Shown: in pieces, positions 36,303-45,225 of the stretch | How positions within the stretch are numbered: position 1 is the first letter of the stretch | Layout: each line of letters opens with the position of its first letter | From: Kineothrix sp. IPX-CK | GTDB lineage: Bacteria; Bacillota; Clostridia; Lachnospirales; Lachnospiraceae | Length of the DNA stretch: 64,000 nucleotides | Assembly (NCBI RefSeq): GCF_039134705.1 | Contig: NZ_CP146256.1 | Span: 3,720,001-3,784,000, forward strand | Direction of reading: 5' to 3' | Translations under genes and position numbers: made by a program | Notes under the pieces: generated by a model | The model's input: the letters and a program-made list of their open reading frames with translations, nothing else | What the model was told of the DNA's origin: nothing | The model's database searches: none

Positions 36303-36383
36303 GTGTCAAAAGTCCTTTTCGTCAACTTTCTCAGACAATGGAATCATAACCAAAAGAACGAATGCGTAAAGGACTTTTGACAC
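36303..36383. repeat. 81-bp element with 16-bp inverted ends
   Basis: GTGTCAAAAGTCCTTT (36303-36318) and AAAGGACTTTTGACAC (36368-36383) are perfect complements separated by 49 bases. No T-run follows. The size and ends fit a miniature inverted-repeat element or a structured RNA. A weaker AACGG/CCGTT pairing follows at about 36411-36450; the rest of the gap up to 36600 is AT-rich. Confidence 0.6.
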
Positions 36384-36694
36384 CCTAATCAAGATTGCCC
36401 GCAGACGAAAAAACGGCTCAAAAGAACTTTTACGTCCTCCGAACCGTTTTCCCAAACAAAACACCTATTATTAAGCTACTGCGCTTTTATTTTATCACGA
36501 AGACGGCAGATTCTCAACTGCTTCTCACAATTTTCTACATATTACCTTTTTGGCAACCCTTTTCCATTTTATTTTTAGTTAATAATTTCCTCATTCTTTT
36601 CTAAGAATCATTAGTTTTGTTTAAGGAAATGAACACATCAAGTTCATATTTGTACCGTATACTAGAGTTATCAAAAGGAGGTGGATACCACAAT

Positions 36695-36859
36695 ATGCAT
36701 AAAGAAAAAACACCACAAAGGATATCCATGACAGAAATGGTTTCATCAAACGATAACTGGAAAATGTATTCTCTCTTTCATGATTATTTCCTGGAATTGC
36801 TCTCTTACGAGAAGCAAAAAGTTTCCGGCTCCGATGTATGGCAGCTTAATTACATATAG
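36695..36859 (+). CDS. Small orphan protein, 54 residues
   Basis: I do not recognise it. The protein starts MHKEKTPQRISMTEMV, is polar throughout and contains NDNWKMYSLFHDYFLELLSYE, likely one amphipathic helix. It has no signal peptide or membrane segment. AGGAGG lies upstream but 13 bases from the ATG, which is long. Expression is supported by a TATACT box and by the palindrome ATGAAC/GTTCAT (36629-36647) ahead of it, and by a strong terminator 24 bases after the stop. It is a candidate small regulatory protein. Confidence 0.5.
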   Translation: MHKEKTPQRISMTEMVSSNDNWKMYSLFHDYFLELLSYEKQKVSGSDVWQLNYI

Positions 36860-36882
36860 ATTCATGTTTCTCCCCTTTGTTA

Positions 36883-36909
36883 CCCCCGCATATAATTATG
36901 CGGGGTTTT
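36883..36909 (+). terminator. Intrinsic terminator between the small orphan gene and the AraC gene
   Basis: CCCCGCATA, loop TAAT, TATGCGGGG followed by TTTTC. It serves the plus-strand small gene and, being symmetrical, may also act on the minus-strand AraC transcript. Confidence 0.8.
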
Positions 36910-36910
36910 C

Positions 36911-37816
36911 TTATTGTTTCATCATATTCCTTCTGTACTCCTTGGGCGTACATGCGAAAAATCGTTTGAATACTTTGGAAAAGTTGCTGGGGCTGTCAAA
37001 ACCGCACAGCGTAGATACCTCCGCCACACAGAGGACAGAGGCGCCTGTCAGCATGGAAGCCCCCTGCATCACCCTGTATTTCAGCAAATACTGTATGGGA
37101 GAAACCTGAATGACTCTCTGGAAGCAGCGCAGACATTCCCGCTCCCCTATATCCGCCGCCTGCGCTATCTGTGAGAGCTGTATGTTCTCGGCATAACGCT
37201 CATGGATGAAATCTAACATTCTTCGTATACGTATATCATCCTGACTGACCTGTGAATTATTCTCATCCATTTCTTCCTTATACTGGCGATACAGAAGCAT
37301 ACAAAACGAGGATAGATGCTCTCTCACCTCGAGCTCGTAGCCAAAACCGCTCCCCGCCATCGCTGTGAATGCCTCAGTAAAATGATCGATAAGTGATACG
37401 TGCCAGCCTGTTTCCCGATAAAACTGACAGCCGTCCAGGAGAGAATAACGAACGAGAGGCTCCATATATTTCTGAGCGAAAACCGAATTCTTGCTGCCTG
37501 TCACAAGCAGGTCCGAAAAAACAAGCGAATGATATTCGCAATACGGATCCGCCGTAGCACGATGGAGAATACCTGAATTAATGAAGACAGCCTCTCCCGC
37601 TTTCACCTTGAAAACCTTGCTGGGAATCTGAACCCGCATCATACCTTCTTCTATATAAATAATCTCCAACTCCTCGTGATAATGCCATGGAATCTCATCC
37701 CACGCCCGGCTGGTACACCGGTAGGAATAGCCGGCGCAGGGAAAATCGATAGTCCCATGGGGGCTGAGCTCCCGTCCGCTTCGGTCCAGATTGAGCATAC
37801 ATTGCTGAAGTGCCAT
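36911..37816 (-). CDS. AraC-family transcriptional regulator
   Basis: The 301-residue regulator has an N-terminal cupin sensor (WHYHEELEIIYIEEGMMRVQI, KAGEAVFINSGILHRA) and a C-terminal double helix-turn-helix (NIQLSQIAQAADIGERECLR, STLCGFDSPSNFSKVFKRFF, TPKEYRR). AAGGAG is 7 bases before the ATG. It is divergent from the MFS-PHP-GH2 genes across a 254-base gap and is the obvious candidate to regulate them in response to a sugar. Confidence 0.9.
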   Translation of the reverse strand: MALQQCMLNLDRSGRELSPHGTIDFPCAGYSYRCTSRAWDEIPWHYHEELEIIYIEEGMMRVQIPSKVFKVKAGEAVFINSGILHRATADPYCEYHSLVFSDLLVTGSKNSVFAQKYMEPLVRYSLLDGCQFYRETGWHVSLIDHFTEAFTAMAGSGFGYELEVREHLSSFCMLLYRQYKEEMDENNSQVSQDDIRIRRMLDFIHERYAENIQLSQIAQAADIGERECLRCFQRVIQVSPIQYLLKYRVMQGASMLTGASVLCVAEVSTLCGFDSPSNFSKVFKRFFACTPKEYRRNMMKQ

Positions 37817-37895
37817 AGGAATTCTCCTTTTAGTCGTTTTTATTACATTATATGTCCAAATAAGTATTGTTTCAAGGCATGGAAGGCGATATTCT

Positions 37896-38028
37896 GTTAC
37901 TGTTCACACAGCGGCTTAACACTTGCTGTTAAGCTGCGTAAGAACGTGATTCAAGAGATGATTTCTGCTTCGCAAAGCGAATTTAAATGAAGAAATCATG
38001 CATTGCTGTGAACGGAGTGAACAGTAAC
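37896..38028. repeat. 133-bp composite palindromic element (dispersed repeat copy B)
   Basis: GTTACTGTTCACACAGC (37896-37912) pairs with the complement of 38005-38028, which contains the GGAGTGAACAGTAAC core shared with 30245 and 50987. Inside are GGCTTAACA/TGTTAAGC at about 37913-37935 and GATGATTTCT/AGAAATCATG, which encloses TTCGC/GCGAA. It fills the gap between the divergent AraC and MFS genes and so may affect their control region. Confidence 0.65.
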
Positions 38029-38070
38029 GATATTCTTACATCATAGTATATACTTACAAGGAGAAAAGAC

Positions 38071-39240
38071 ATGACAACCATTTTATTAGTTATCATTTAT
38101 ATCGCATTTATCAGCCTCGGACTGCCGGATTCCCTTCTCGGCTCCGCCTGGCCGTCCATGTATGGAGAACTTCACGTGCCCGTATCCTATGCGGGTGTTA
38201 TCAGTATGATTATAGCGGCAGGAACTATCGTGTCCAGTCTTTTCAGCGACAGGCTGATCCGCCGTTTCGGCACCGGAGTGATTACTCTCGTCAGCGTAGC
38301 CATGACGGCTCTGGCACTATTCGGCTTTTCTTTCTCCGGCTCCTTCTGGCAGCTATGCTTATGGGGCATCCCTTACGGACTGGGCGCAGGAAGTGTAGAT
38401 GCCGCCCTGAACAACTTCGTAGCCCTGCACTACAAGTCCCGCCATATGAGCTGGCTTCACTCCTTCTGGGGCATCGGTGCCACCACCGGCCCCTATATCA
38501 TGGGACTTTGCCTGACAAACGGATTTAAATGGAATTCCGGCTACATGGTCATCGGCATCCTGCAATTCGCTCTCGTGCTCTGCCTCATTCCCACATTGCC
38601 CCTATGGAAGCGCAAACAGAAAGCACATGCGGAGGAAACCCACGCTCCGAAGACTCTGCGCCTGTCGGATACCATAAAGCTCCCAGGAGCCAAGGCTATC
38701 CTAATCGCATTTTTCTGCTACTGCTCATTAGAGGCCACCACCGGCTTATGGGCCAGCAGCTATATGGTGCTTCATAAGGACATCGACGCTCAGACCGCAG
38801 CGAAGTGGGCCGCTTTATTCTACCTCGGAATTACTATCGGACGTCTTATCTGCGGCTTTATCACGGATAAGCTGGGGGACCGCCGGATGGTACGTATCGG
38901 GCAGGCTATTGCGGGACTGGGAACATTACTGCTCTTTCTCCCTTTTGGAAACATCATGACTCTTGCCGGATTGATTTTCATCGGATTAGGCTGTGCACCC
39001 ATCTACCCCAGTCTGCTCCACGAGACACCCGATAATTTCGGCGCCGATAAGTCTCAGGCCATCATGGGTATGCAAATGGCATGCGCCTATGTGGGTTCCA
39101 CCCTCATCCCGCCCTTATTCGGATTCATTGCGGAACACGTTTCTATTTCACTGTATCCTCTGTACCTGATTTTCTTCATTGTGCTCATGTTTATCATGGC
39201 AGAAAGGATGAATAAAGTTCATGGCAAAAGAGATAATTGA
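38071..39240 (+). CDS. Major facilitator superfamily transporter
   Basis: The 389-residue, 12-helix transporter has the loop 2-3 motif DRLIRRFGTGVITLV and its loop 8-9 counterpart DKLGDRRMVRIGQAI. SLGLPDSLLGSAWPSMYGEL is typical of an MFS branch found in sugar loci. The substrate is not readable, but the neighbouring GH2 enzyme suggests a glycoside or oligosaccharide. AAGGAG is 9 bases from the ATG. The stop overlaps the PHP gene by 20 bases. Confidence 0.88.
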   Translation: MTTILLVIIYIAFISLGLPDSLLGSAWPSMYGELHVPVSYAGVISMIIAAGTIVSSLFSDRLIRRFGTGVITLVSVAMTALALFGFSFSGSFWQLCLWGIPYGLGAGSVDAALNNFVALHYKSRHMSWLHSFWGIGATTGPYIMGLCLTNGFKWNSGYMVIGILQFALVLCLIPTLPLWKRKQKAHAEETHAPKTLRLSDTIKLPGAKAILIAFFCYCSLEATTGLWASSYMVLHKDIDAQTAAKWAALFYLGITIGRLICGFITDKLGDRRMVRIGQAIAGLGTLLLFLPFGNIMTLAGLIFIGLGCAPIYPSLLHETPDNFGADKSQAIMGMQMACAYVGSTLIPPLFGFIAEHVSISLYPLYLIFFIVLMFIMAERMNKVHGKRDN

Positions 39241-40132
39241 TCTCCATATGCACAGCTATTACAGCGATGACGGGGAGTACACTCCCACTACCCTCGTGCA
39301 AAAATGCAAAGAATGCGGCATCACCATAATGTCCATCACCGACCACAACTGTGTGCGTGCTGTTTCAGAGGGGCAGCCGGCCGCGAAGGATACCGGTATC
39401 CGCTTCCTTCCCGGCATCGAAATCGACTGCACCTTTCAAGATGTCAACCTTCACGTCCTCGGATATGGCATCGACTATACAAACGATGATTTCTATCTGC
39501 TGGAGAAAAATATTCAGGAACAGCAGAAACAGGCTTCTCGGCAAATGCTGCTATTTACACAGAAACTGGGCTTTCATATTACGGAAAATGATATGGTGGA
39601 GTTAGCAGAGAACAACTATTGGAAGGACTGTTGGACCGGAGAGATGTTCGCCGAGCTTTTGCTTGCCCGTCCGGAGTATAATGATCATCCGCTTCTTTCT
39701 CCTTATCGTAGCGACGGAGCGAGAGGTGATAATCCTTATGTGAATTTCTATTGGGATTACTATTCGCAAGGCAAAGTCTGCTACGCTAAGATAATCTATC
39801 CCTCCTTGATGCAAATCATAAAGATTATACACAATAGCGGAGGGATTGCCGTCCTCGCTCATCCCGGGATCAACCTGCAGAACCGCCACGAACTGCTTCA
39901 CCCTATTCTTAAAACAGGTCTTGACGGAATTGAGTCCTTCAGCAGCTACCATGACGCTCCCGCTGCGGAATACTTTTTGAATAAATGCCGTGAGTTTCAC
40001 CTTCTTCCCACCTGCGGAAGTGATTTCCATGGGAAGACGAAGCCTGCCATCAGAATAGGGCAGATTAATTGTACTATCGATACAGAAGAAATAGCAACGC
40101 TGCTAAATAGCTATTTTCCGCAGGTAAATTAA
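39221..40132 (+). CDS. PHP-domain phosphoesterase
   Basis: The 303-residue protein has PHP metal motifs I-IV: IDLHMHSYYSDDGEYTP, SITDHNCVRA, FLPGIEIDCTF and VLAHPGINL, plus a late CGSDFHG. These resemble histidinol phosphatase and the RNase AM/YciV group. A phosphatase or nuclease role is likely; the exact substrate is unknown. It overlaps the MFS gene by 20 bases, pointing to coupled translation, since only a distant AGGA is available. It is followed 51 bases later by the GH2 gene. Confidence 0.85.
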   Translation: MAKEIIDLHMHSYYSDDGEYTPTTLVQKCKECGITIMSITDHNCVRAVSEGQPAAKDTGIRFLPGIEIDCTFQDVNLHVLGYGIDYTNDDFYLLEKNIQEQQKQASRQMLLFTQKLGFHITENDMVELAENNYWKDCWTGEMFAELLLARPEYNDHPLLSPYRSDGARGDNPYVNFYWDYYSQGKVCYAKIIYPSLMQIIKIIHNSGGIAVLAHPGINLQNRHELLHPILKTGLDGIESFSSYHDAPAAEYFLNKCREFHLLPTCGSDFHGKTKPAIRIGQINCTIDTEEIATLLNSYFPQVN

Positions 40133-40183
40133 GTGATATACTGTAGTTACTATATGACTTAAATTCTGTGAGGTAAATCATAA

Positions 40184-42001
40184 ATGGACATTATCGATGC
40201 TGCTAGAAATATCAATAAAACACACGAGGAGGATATTCTGAACAAGCTCTATACTAAGTGGGGCGAAGCGATCGACCCTGCCCACGTATTGGAGGAATAT
40301 CCCCGCCCTCAGCTTAAAAGGAACAACTATACGATATTGAACGGTTATTGGAACTATGCTTTTACCACCTCCAAGGATGCCCCCGATGCATATGACGGGC
40401 AGATTCTCGTTCCCTTTTCTCCGGAAAGTCTGTTATCCGGTGTGGAAAGACAGCTGCAGCCCCACGAATACCTGTGGTACGAGCGCACCATAGTCTGCGA
40501 TGTCCCTGATTCTTGCCGTCTCATACTGCATTTCGGAGCGGTGGACCAGCATACGGCAGTCTATATAAACGGGGATACAGTCTGTGAGCATCACGGCGGC
40601 TATCTCCCCTTTGAAGCCGATATTACTTCTTTTCTTCGCCAGGGTGCTAATTCCCTCCTTGTAAGAGTTCAGGATTTCAGCGATACTTCTCACCATTCAA
40701 GGGGAAAACAGACCCTGAAAAGAGGCGGTATGTTCTATACTGCCCAGAGCGGTATATGGCAGACCGCATGGATGGAATGCGTGCCAGAGCATTACATACA
40801 CAAGCTGAAGATAACACCCGACTACGATAAAGGCGAGGTGTCTCTTCTTCTGTCCGCTTCAGGGCGGGAACCTCTGAATATACGCATCCTTTCGAACGGT
40901 TATTGTATCTTCGATACCTCCTACGAGGCTTCTTCATTGTCTTCCTCTGGTGAAAGCACGTCTTCCGGCAACCATGCACCTTCCGGCGATTACCAAATCG
41001 CGGTACGTGCCAAGCTATCGGAGATTCACCCCTGGAGCCCCGATTCTCCTTTTCTTTATACCTTAATCATCTCCTATGGTCAGGATGTGGTGGAGAGCTA
41101 TTTTGCCATGCGCACTTTTACTACGCAGCCCGATGAAAAGGGCATCATGCGCTTTTGTTTGAACCATAAATCTTTATTCTTGCACGGTGTCCTGGACCAG
41201 GGCTACTGGTCCGACGGCTTATATACCGCACCCTCCGACGAGGCACTGATCTACGACATTCGCACAATGCAAAGGCTTGGCTTCAATATGATGCGCAAAC
41301 ATATCAAGATAGAGGCTGCACGCTGGTATTATCACTGCGACAGGCTGGGAATGATCGTATGGCAGGACATGGTCAGCGGAGGCTCCCATTATTCCATGCC
41401 CATCGTCTGCTACCTGCCCACTCTCTTCCCCCGCTTCTTCCAGAAGCTAAGCGACGATAATTACAAATTGTTCGGCAGGCATTCCAGAGAAGGGCGGGAA
41501 GAATGGCTTCAGGAATGTACAGATACCGTGGATTATCTATACAACGTTCCATCCATTGCCGTATGGGTTCCCTTTAACGAGGGATGGGGGCAGTTCGATT
41601 CCAATGCTGCAGCGAAGCTGTTAAAAGAAAAAGACCCCACCCGCCCGGTGGACCAGACGAGCGGCTGGTTCGACCAAGGCGGCGGAGACTTTAAAAGTGT
41701 GCACAATTATTTCAGAAAGCTGAAGGTACCAAAGGATCCCCGTGCCTTTGTTGTATCCGAATATGGCGGCTATGCCTGTCACATCGACGGACATTCCAGC
41801 GTAGAACGCATTTACGGCTACAAGAAGTTCGCAGATCAGGAAGCCCTTACCAAGGCCTACCATAAGCTTATCGATGAGGAGCTAAAACCTCTTATCGAAA
41901 AAGGGCTGTGCGGTGCCGTATATACACAGGTATCCGACGTGGAGGAGGAAGTCAACGGACTTCTTACCTATGACCGCAAGGTATGTAAGCTATTGCCCTA
42001 A
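40184..42001 (+). CDS. Glycoside hydrolase family 2 enzyme
   Basis: The 605-residue protein has no signal peptide and is cytoplasmic. Its jelly-roll sugar-binding domain (about 50-200) contains LWYERTIVCDVPDSCRLILHF. The Ig-like domain is interrupted by a Ser/Gly-rich stretch (about 250-268). The TIM barrel contains GFNMMRKHIKIE, the acid/base Glu in WVPFNEGWGQ (about 466) and the nucleophile in VVSEYGGYACH (about 526). GH2 members include beta-galactosidase, beta-glucuronidase and beta-mannosidase; this one is shorter than LacZ and its sugar is not clear. It is the last gene of the MFS-PHP-GH2 set. Confidence 0.9.
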   Translation: MDIIDAARNINKTHEEDILNKLYTKWGEAIDPAHVLEEYPRPQLKRNNYTILNGYWNYAFTTSKDAPDAYDGQILVPFSPESLLSGVERQLQPHEYLWYERTIVCDVPDSCRLILHFGAVDQHTAVYINGDTVCEHHGGYLPFEADITSFLRQGANSLLVRVQDFSDTSHHSRGKQTLKRGGMFYTAQSGIWQTAWMECVPEHYIHKLKITPDYDKGEVSLLLSASGREPLNIRILSNGYCIFDTSYEASSLSSSGESTSSGNHAPSGDYQIAVRAKLSEIHPWSPDSPFLYTLIISYGQDVVESYFAMRTFTTQPDEKGIMRFCLNHKSLFLHGVLDQGYWSDGLYTAPSDEALIYDIRTMQRLGFNMMRKHIKIEAARWYYHCDRLGMIVWQDMVSGGSHYSMPIVCYLPTLFPRFFQKLSDDNYKLFGRHSREGREEWLQECTDTVDYLYNVPSIAVWVPFNEGWGQFDSNAAAKLLKEKDPTRPVDQTSGWFDQGGGDFKSVHNYFRKLKVPKDPRAFVVSEYGGYACHIDGHSSVERIYGYKKFADQEALTKAYHKLIDEELKPLIEKGLCGAVYTQVSDVEEEVNGLLTYDRKVCKLLP

Positions 42002-42018
42002 TATATGGTCCTCAAATA

Positions 42019-43380
42019 TTATTTGTAGGACGATGTACTTAGAATCCTCTCCAGCTTTTTTTTCACGTGAATATACGCAGGAATCAAAAAGATGTCCGCA
42101 AATATCCATGCCAACGGGCTGGCAAAGCAAGCTGCTACGAAACCGAATATGGGAACGAGCAGGATTCCTGCCAGACTTCGCGCCGCCATCTCACATACAC
42201 CCGCGAGGATAGCGAAGGAACTAAAGCCCATTCCCTGGATCATAAATCGCATGATGTTCACAAAGACTAACGGGACGTAGAACGCACTGTTAATGATCAG
42301 GAACTGTCTCGCATCGGCGATCAGATGTGTCTCTCCCGCATCCAGAAACAAGGATGACAGATGTCCGCCGAAAAAGAACAACGTCGCAAAGGCGATAACA
42401 GAATAAGCGATCCCAAGTACCGCGCTGGCCTTCAAACCTGCTCCCAGACGGTCCAGCTTCCTGGCTCCCACATTCTGGCCGCCATAGGTAGCTATTCCGG
42501 CTCCCAATGCATCAAAGGGACAGCAGAAGAACAGGCTCACCTTGCTGGCCGCAGTTACCGTAGCAACTGCCCCGGAGCCCAAGGTATTCACCGCAGACTG
42601 AAGAATAACGCTGCCGACTGCCGTAATGGAATATTGCAGTCCCATAGGAATGCCCATGATACATAGGGTCTTCACGTGAGACAAGTCTATTTTCCACTCT
42701 TCTTTTTCAATTCTAAGCATCGGGAATTTTCTGATATAGATCAGACACATAATCCCAGACACCATCTGGGATACGATAGTTCCTATCGCTGCTCCGGCAA
42801 CCCCCAGCCCGCATACGACTATAAACACCAGATCCAGGATAATGTTCAAAAAAGAGGATATAGTAAGAAAGACGAGGGGCGTCTTAGAGTCTCCCATAGC
42901 GCGGATAACTCCGGAAAGCAGATTGTAAAGGTATGTAGCCGGAATTCCTATAAAAATTATAAAGATATAAGTATAAGCATCATCAAAAATATTCTCCGGC
43001 GTCCTCATCAGAAGAAGCAGCGGCCGGCAAAAAAGAGTAGTCACCACTGTCATCACCGCCGCGAACAAAATCGACAGCCAAACGCTGTTGGCGATGAACT
43101 TTCGCATTCCCGAAAAATCCTTAGCACCGAATTTATGCGCTAACGGAATGGCAAATCCGTTGCAGACGCCCATGCAAAAGCCGATGATCAAAAAATTAAC
43201 GGAGCCGGTACTTCCCACCCCTGCCAATGCATCTACACCCAGAAACCGGCCTACAATTATCATATTTACAACACTGTATAACTGCTGAAACAGAAAACCG
43301 AATAAAAGCGGAACGGAGAAGCCCACTATCAGCTTCATCGGAGACCCGTTCGTCATGTCTCTCGTGGAACTCTTTCCCAT
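42019..43380 (-). CDS. MATE-family efflux transporter
   Basis: This is a 12-helix Na+- or H+-coupled exporter of 453 residues. The N-terminal GSPMKLIVGFSVPLLFGFLFQQLYSVVNMIIVGRFLG and the repeated LVFLTISSFLNIILDLVFIV half-site are typical of the DinF/NorM-like Firmicute branch. Drugs or metabolites may be exported; specificity is unknown. Its stop is 17 bases from the GH2 stop (convergent). Confidence 0.9.
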   Translation of the reverse strand: MGKSSTRDMTNGSPMKLIVGFSVPLLFGFLFQQLYSVVNMIIVGRFLGVDALAGVGSTGSVNFLIIGFCMGVCNGFAIPLAHKFGAKDFSGMRKFIANSVWLSILFAAVMTVVTTLFCRPLLLLMRTPENIFDDAYTYIFIIFIGIPATYLYNLLSGVIRAMGDSKTPLVFLTISSFLNIILDLVFIVVCGLGVAGAAIGTIVSQMVSGIMCLIYIRKFPMLRIEKEEWKIDLSHVKTLCIMGIPMGLQYSITAVGSVILQSAVNTLGSGAVATVTAASKVSLFFCCPFDALGAGIATYGGQNVGARKLDRLGAGLKASAVLGIAYSVIAFATLFFFGGHLSSLFLDAGETHLIADARQFLIINSAFYVPLVFVNIMRFMIQGMGFSSFAILAGVCEMAARSLAGILLVPIFGFVAACFASPLAWIFADIFLIPAYIHVKKKLERILSTSSYK

Positions 43381-43425
43381 AATATTTTATCTCCCAAATA
43401 AATATATTCTTATTTCTGCACACAC

Positions 43426-43454
43426 ACAAGGAACCTGCAATGCAGATTCCTTGT
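43426..43454 (-). terminator. Hairpin after ptsI
   Basis: ACAAGGAA and TTCCTTGT enclose CTGCA/TGCAG around a short loop. The tail is GT-rich rather than T-rich, so it is a weak or processing terminator between ptsI and the MATE gene. Confidence 0.55.
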
Positions 43455-43477
43455 ATCGAACATATCCGTAACTTAAT

Positions 43478-45091
43478 TTATTCCATTTCTCTTACTGCTT
43501 TTCTAACCGGTAATACAAAGGTGGGCGTTACGGAAAGCTCATCCACACCCATTCTCACAAACTCTTCTGTAAGGGTGGTATCCGCGCCAAGCTCTCCGCA
43601 GATTCCGGCCCAGATGCCTTCCTTATGAGCGTTCTCCACCACCAGCCTTATTAACCGCAGAATCGCTTCATGATGGGAATCATAGATATTATCAAGCTTG
43701 GCGTTCTGCCTGTCAATTGCCAGCGTATATTGAGTCAGATCGTTGGTGCCAATGCTGAAGAAATCTACCTCCTTCGCCAGCAGATCGCTGATCATTGCCG
43801 CTGCAGGAGTCTCTATCATAATTCCCTGCTCCACCTCGGAAAAAGGAAACCCCTCCTCCGTCAGTTCTTTCCTAACCTGCTCTGCGATTTCCTTAATCTG
43901 CCTTACTTCATTTACCGAAATAATCATCGGATACATAATAGAAATCGTCCCAAAGGCACTGGCCCTGAATAAAGCCCTAAGCTGTGTCCTGAATATCTCC
44001 GGTCTGTCCAGACAGATACGGATTGCACGGTAACCCATGGCCGGATTCTCCTCATGGTCCAATCCGAAATAATCCACCTGTTTGTCCGCTCCGATGTCCA
44101 GCGTACGGATGATAACCTTTTTACCCGCCATATTTTCTGCCACTGTCTTATAAACCTGGAACTGCTCCTCCTCCGTCGGGAAGGTTTCCTTCTCTAAGTA
44201 AAGAAACTCACTTCTGAAAAGACCGATCCCTCCGGCGTCATTCACTAAAGCGCTGGCTACATCCGATACGTTGCCGATATTGGCATAGATGTTGATTTTC
44301 CTGCCGCTCTTTGTGACGTTTTCTTTTCCCTTAAGCTCCTGAAGCAGCTGCCTCTTTTCCAATTCCTTTCTGCGTTTCTCCTCATATTCCCGCAGAACAC
44401 TTTCTTCGGGATTCACAATAAGCTTTCCCGTAAATCCATCCACTACGGCCATCTTCCCATCTACATCCGCTTCATAATCCAAGCCGATAAGCGCAGGAAT
44501 ATTCATGGTCCGGGCCAAAATAGCCGTATGGGAATTGGAAGAACCAAATCGGGTCACAAAAGCGAGCACTTTGCTCTTATCAAGCTGCACTGTCTCGCTG
44601 GGCGCCAGATCCTCTGCTGCTACGATAACAGGCTCCTCCGCTTCCAGAGAAGCTTCTCCCTTACCCTGAAGCGCACTAATCAAACGCTCCGATATGTCTT
44701 TGACGTCGGCCGCTCTGGCCTTCATATAGTCGTCATCCATAGACGCGAACATCCCCGCAAAATTATCGCCTGTGGCCGCTACTGCATATTCCGCATTTAT
44801 ACTTTGGGATTCGATCATGTTGGTAATAGAGCTAAGATAATCCTCATCTTCCACCATCATCTGATGCACCTCAAAAATCATTGCTCCCGATTCTCCAACC
44901 TCCATAACCGCTTTCTGATACAGCTCCTGCAATTGTTCGATGGTCTTCTCCTTAGCGGCATTCAAACGCTCCAGCTCTCTTCCGGTATCTTCCACATGTG
45001 TTCTTTTCACACACTGATCGTCTTTCTTAAGAATGGCGATCCTCCCTATCGCAATTCCCGAAAAAACAGATTTTCCTTCAAATACTGTCAT
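43478..45091 (-). CDS. ptsI: PTS enzyme I (phosphoenolpyruvate-protein phosphotransferase)
   Basis: EI takes phosphate from PEP and gives it to HPr, driving all PTS sugar uptake. The 537-residue protein has the N-terminal FSGIAIGRIAILKK, the phospho-His loop FGSSNSHTAILARTM, and the PEP-binding barrel (GIGLFRSEFLY, FSIGTNDLTQYTLAIDRQN, GICGELGADTTLTEEFVRMG). The HPr gene ptsH is not next to it. A 15-bp inverted repeat lies 52 bases before the ATG and may regulate it. Confidence 0.95.
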   Translation of the reverse strand: MTVFEGKSVFSGIAIGRIAILKKDDQCVKRTHVEDTGRELERLNAAKEKTIEQLQELYQKAVMEVGESGAMIFEVHQMMVEDEDYLSSITNMIESQSINAEYAVAATGDNFAGMFASMDDDYMKARAADVKDISERLISALQGKGEASLEAEEPVIVAAEDLAPSETVQLDKSKVLAFVTRFGSSNSHTAILARTMNIPALIGLDYEADVDGKMAVVDGFTGKLIVNPEESVLREYEEKRRKELEKRQLLQELKGKENVTKSGRKINIYANIGNVSDVASALVNDAGGIGLFRSEFLYLEKETFPTEEEQFQVYKTVAENMAGKKVIIRTLDIGADKQVDYFGLDHEENPAMGYRAIRICLDRPEIFRTQLRALFRASAFGTISIMYPMIISVNEVRQIKEIAEQVRKELTEEGFPFSEVEQGIMIETPAAAMISDLLAKEVDFFSIGTNDLTQYTLAIDRQNAKLDNIYDSHHEAILRLIRLVVENAHKEGIWAGICGELGADTTLTEEFVRMGVDELSVTPTFVLPVRKAVREME

Positions 45092-45143
45092 ATTCCGTCT
45101 ACCTTTCCAAGCCCTCCCTTATCCTATTTCAGGACATGCGAGG

Positions 45144-45189
45144 CTTATCGCATTTTATACGTATAGTTTAAAGCATAAAATGCGATAAG
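45144..45189 (-). promoter_or_regulatory. 15-bp perfect inverted repeat upstream of ptsI
   Basis: CTTATCGCATTTTAT (45144-45158) and ATAAAATGCGATAAG (45175-45189) are perfect complements with a 16-base spacer. The sequence between contains a TATACGTATAAA stretch usable as a -10. No T-run follows. It is a candidate operator or leader hairpin for ptsI, in the gap after the Rrf2 gene. Confidence 0.5.
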
Positions 45190-45225
45190 TAAACATTTAC
45201 TTTCATAATATAAGAGAGCTAAAAA

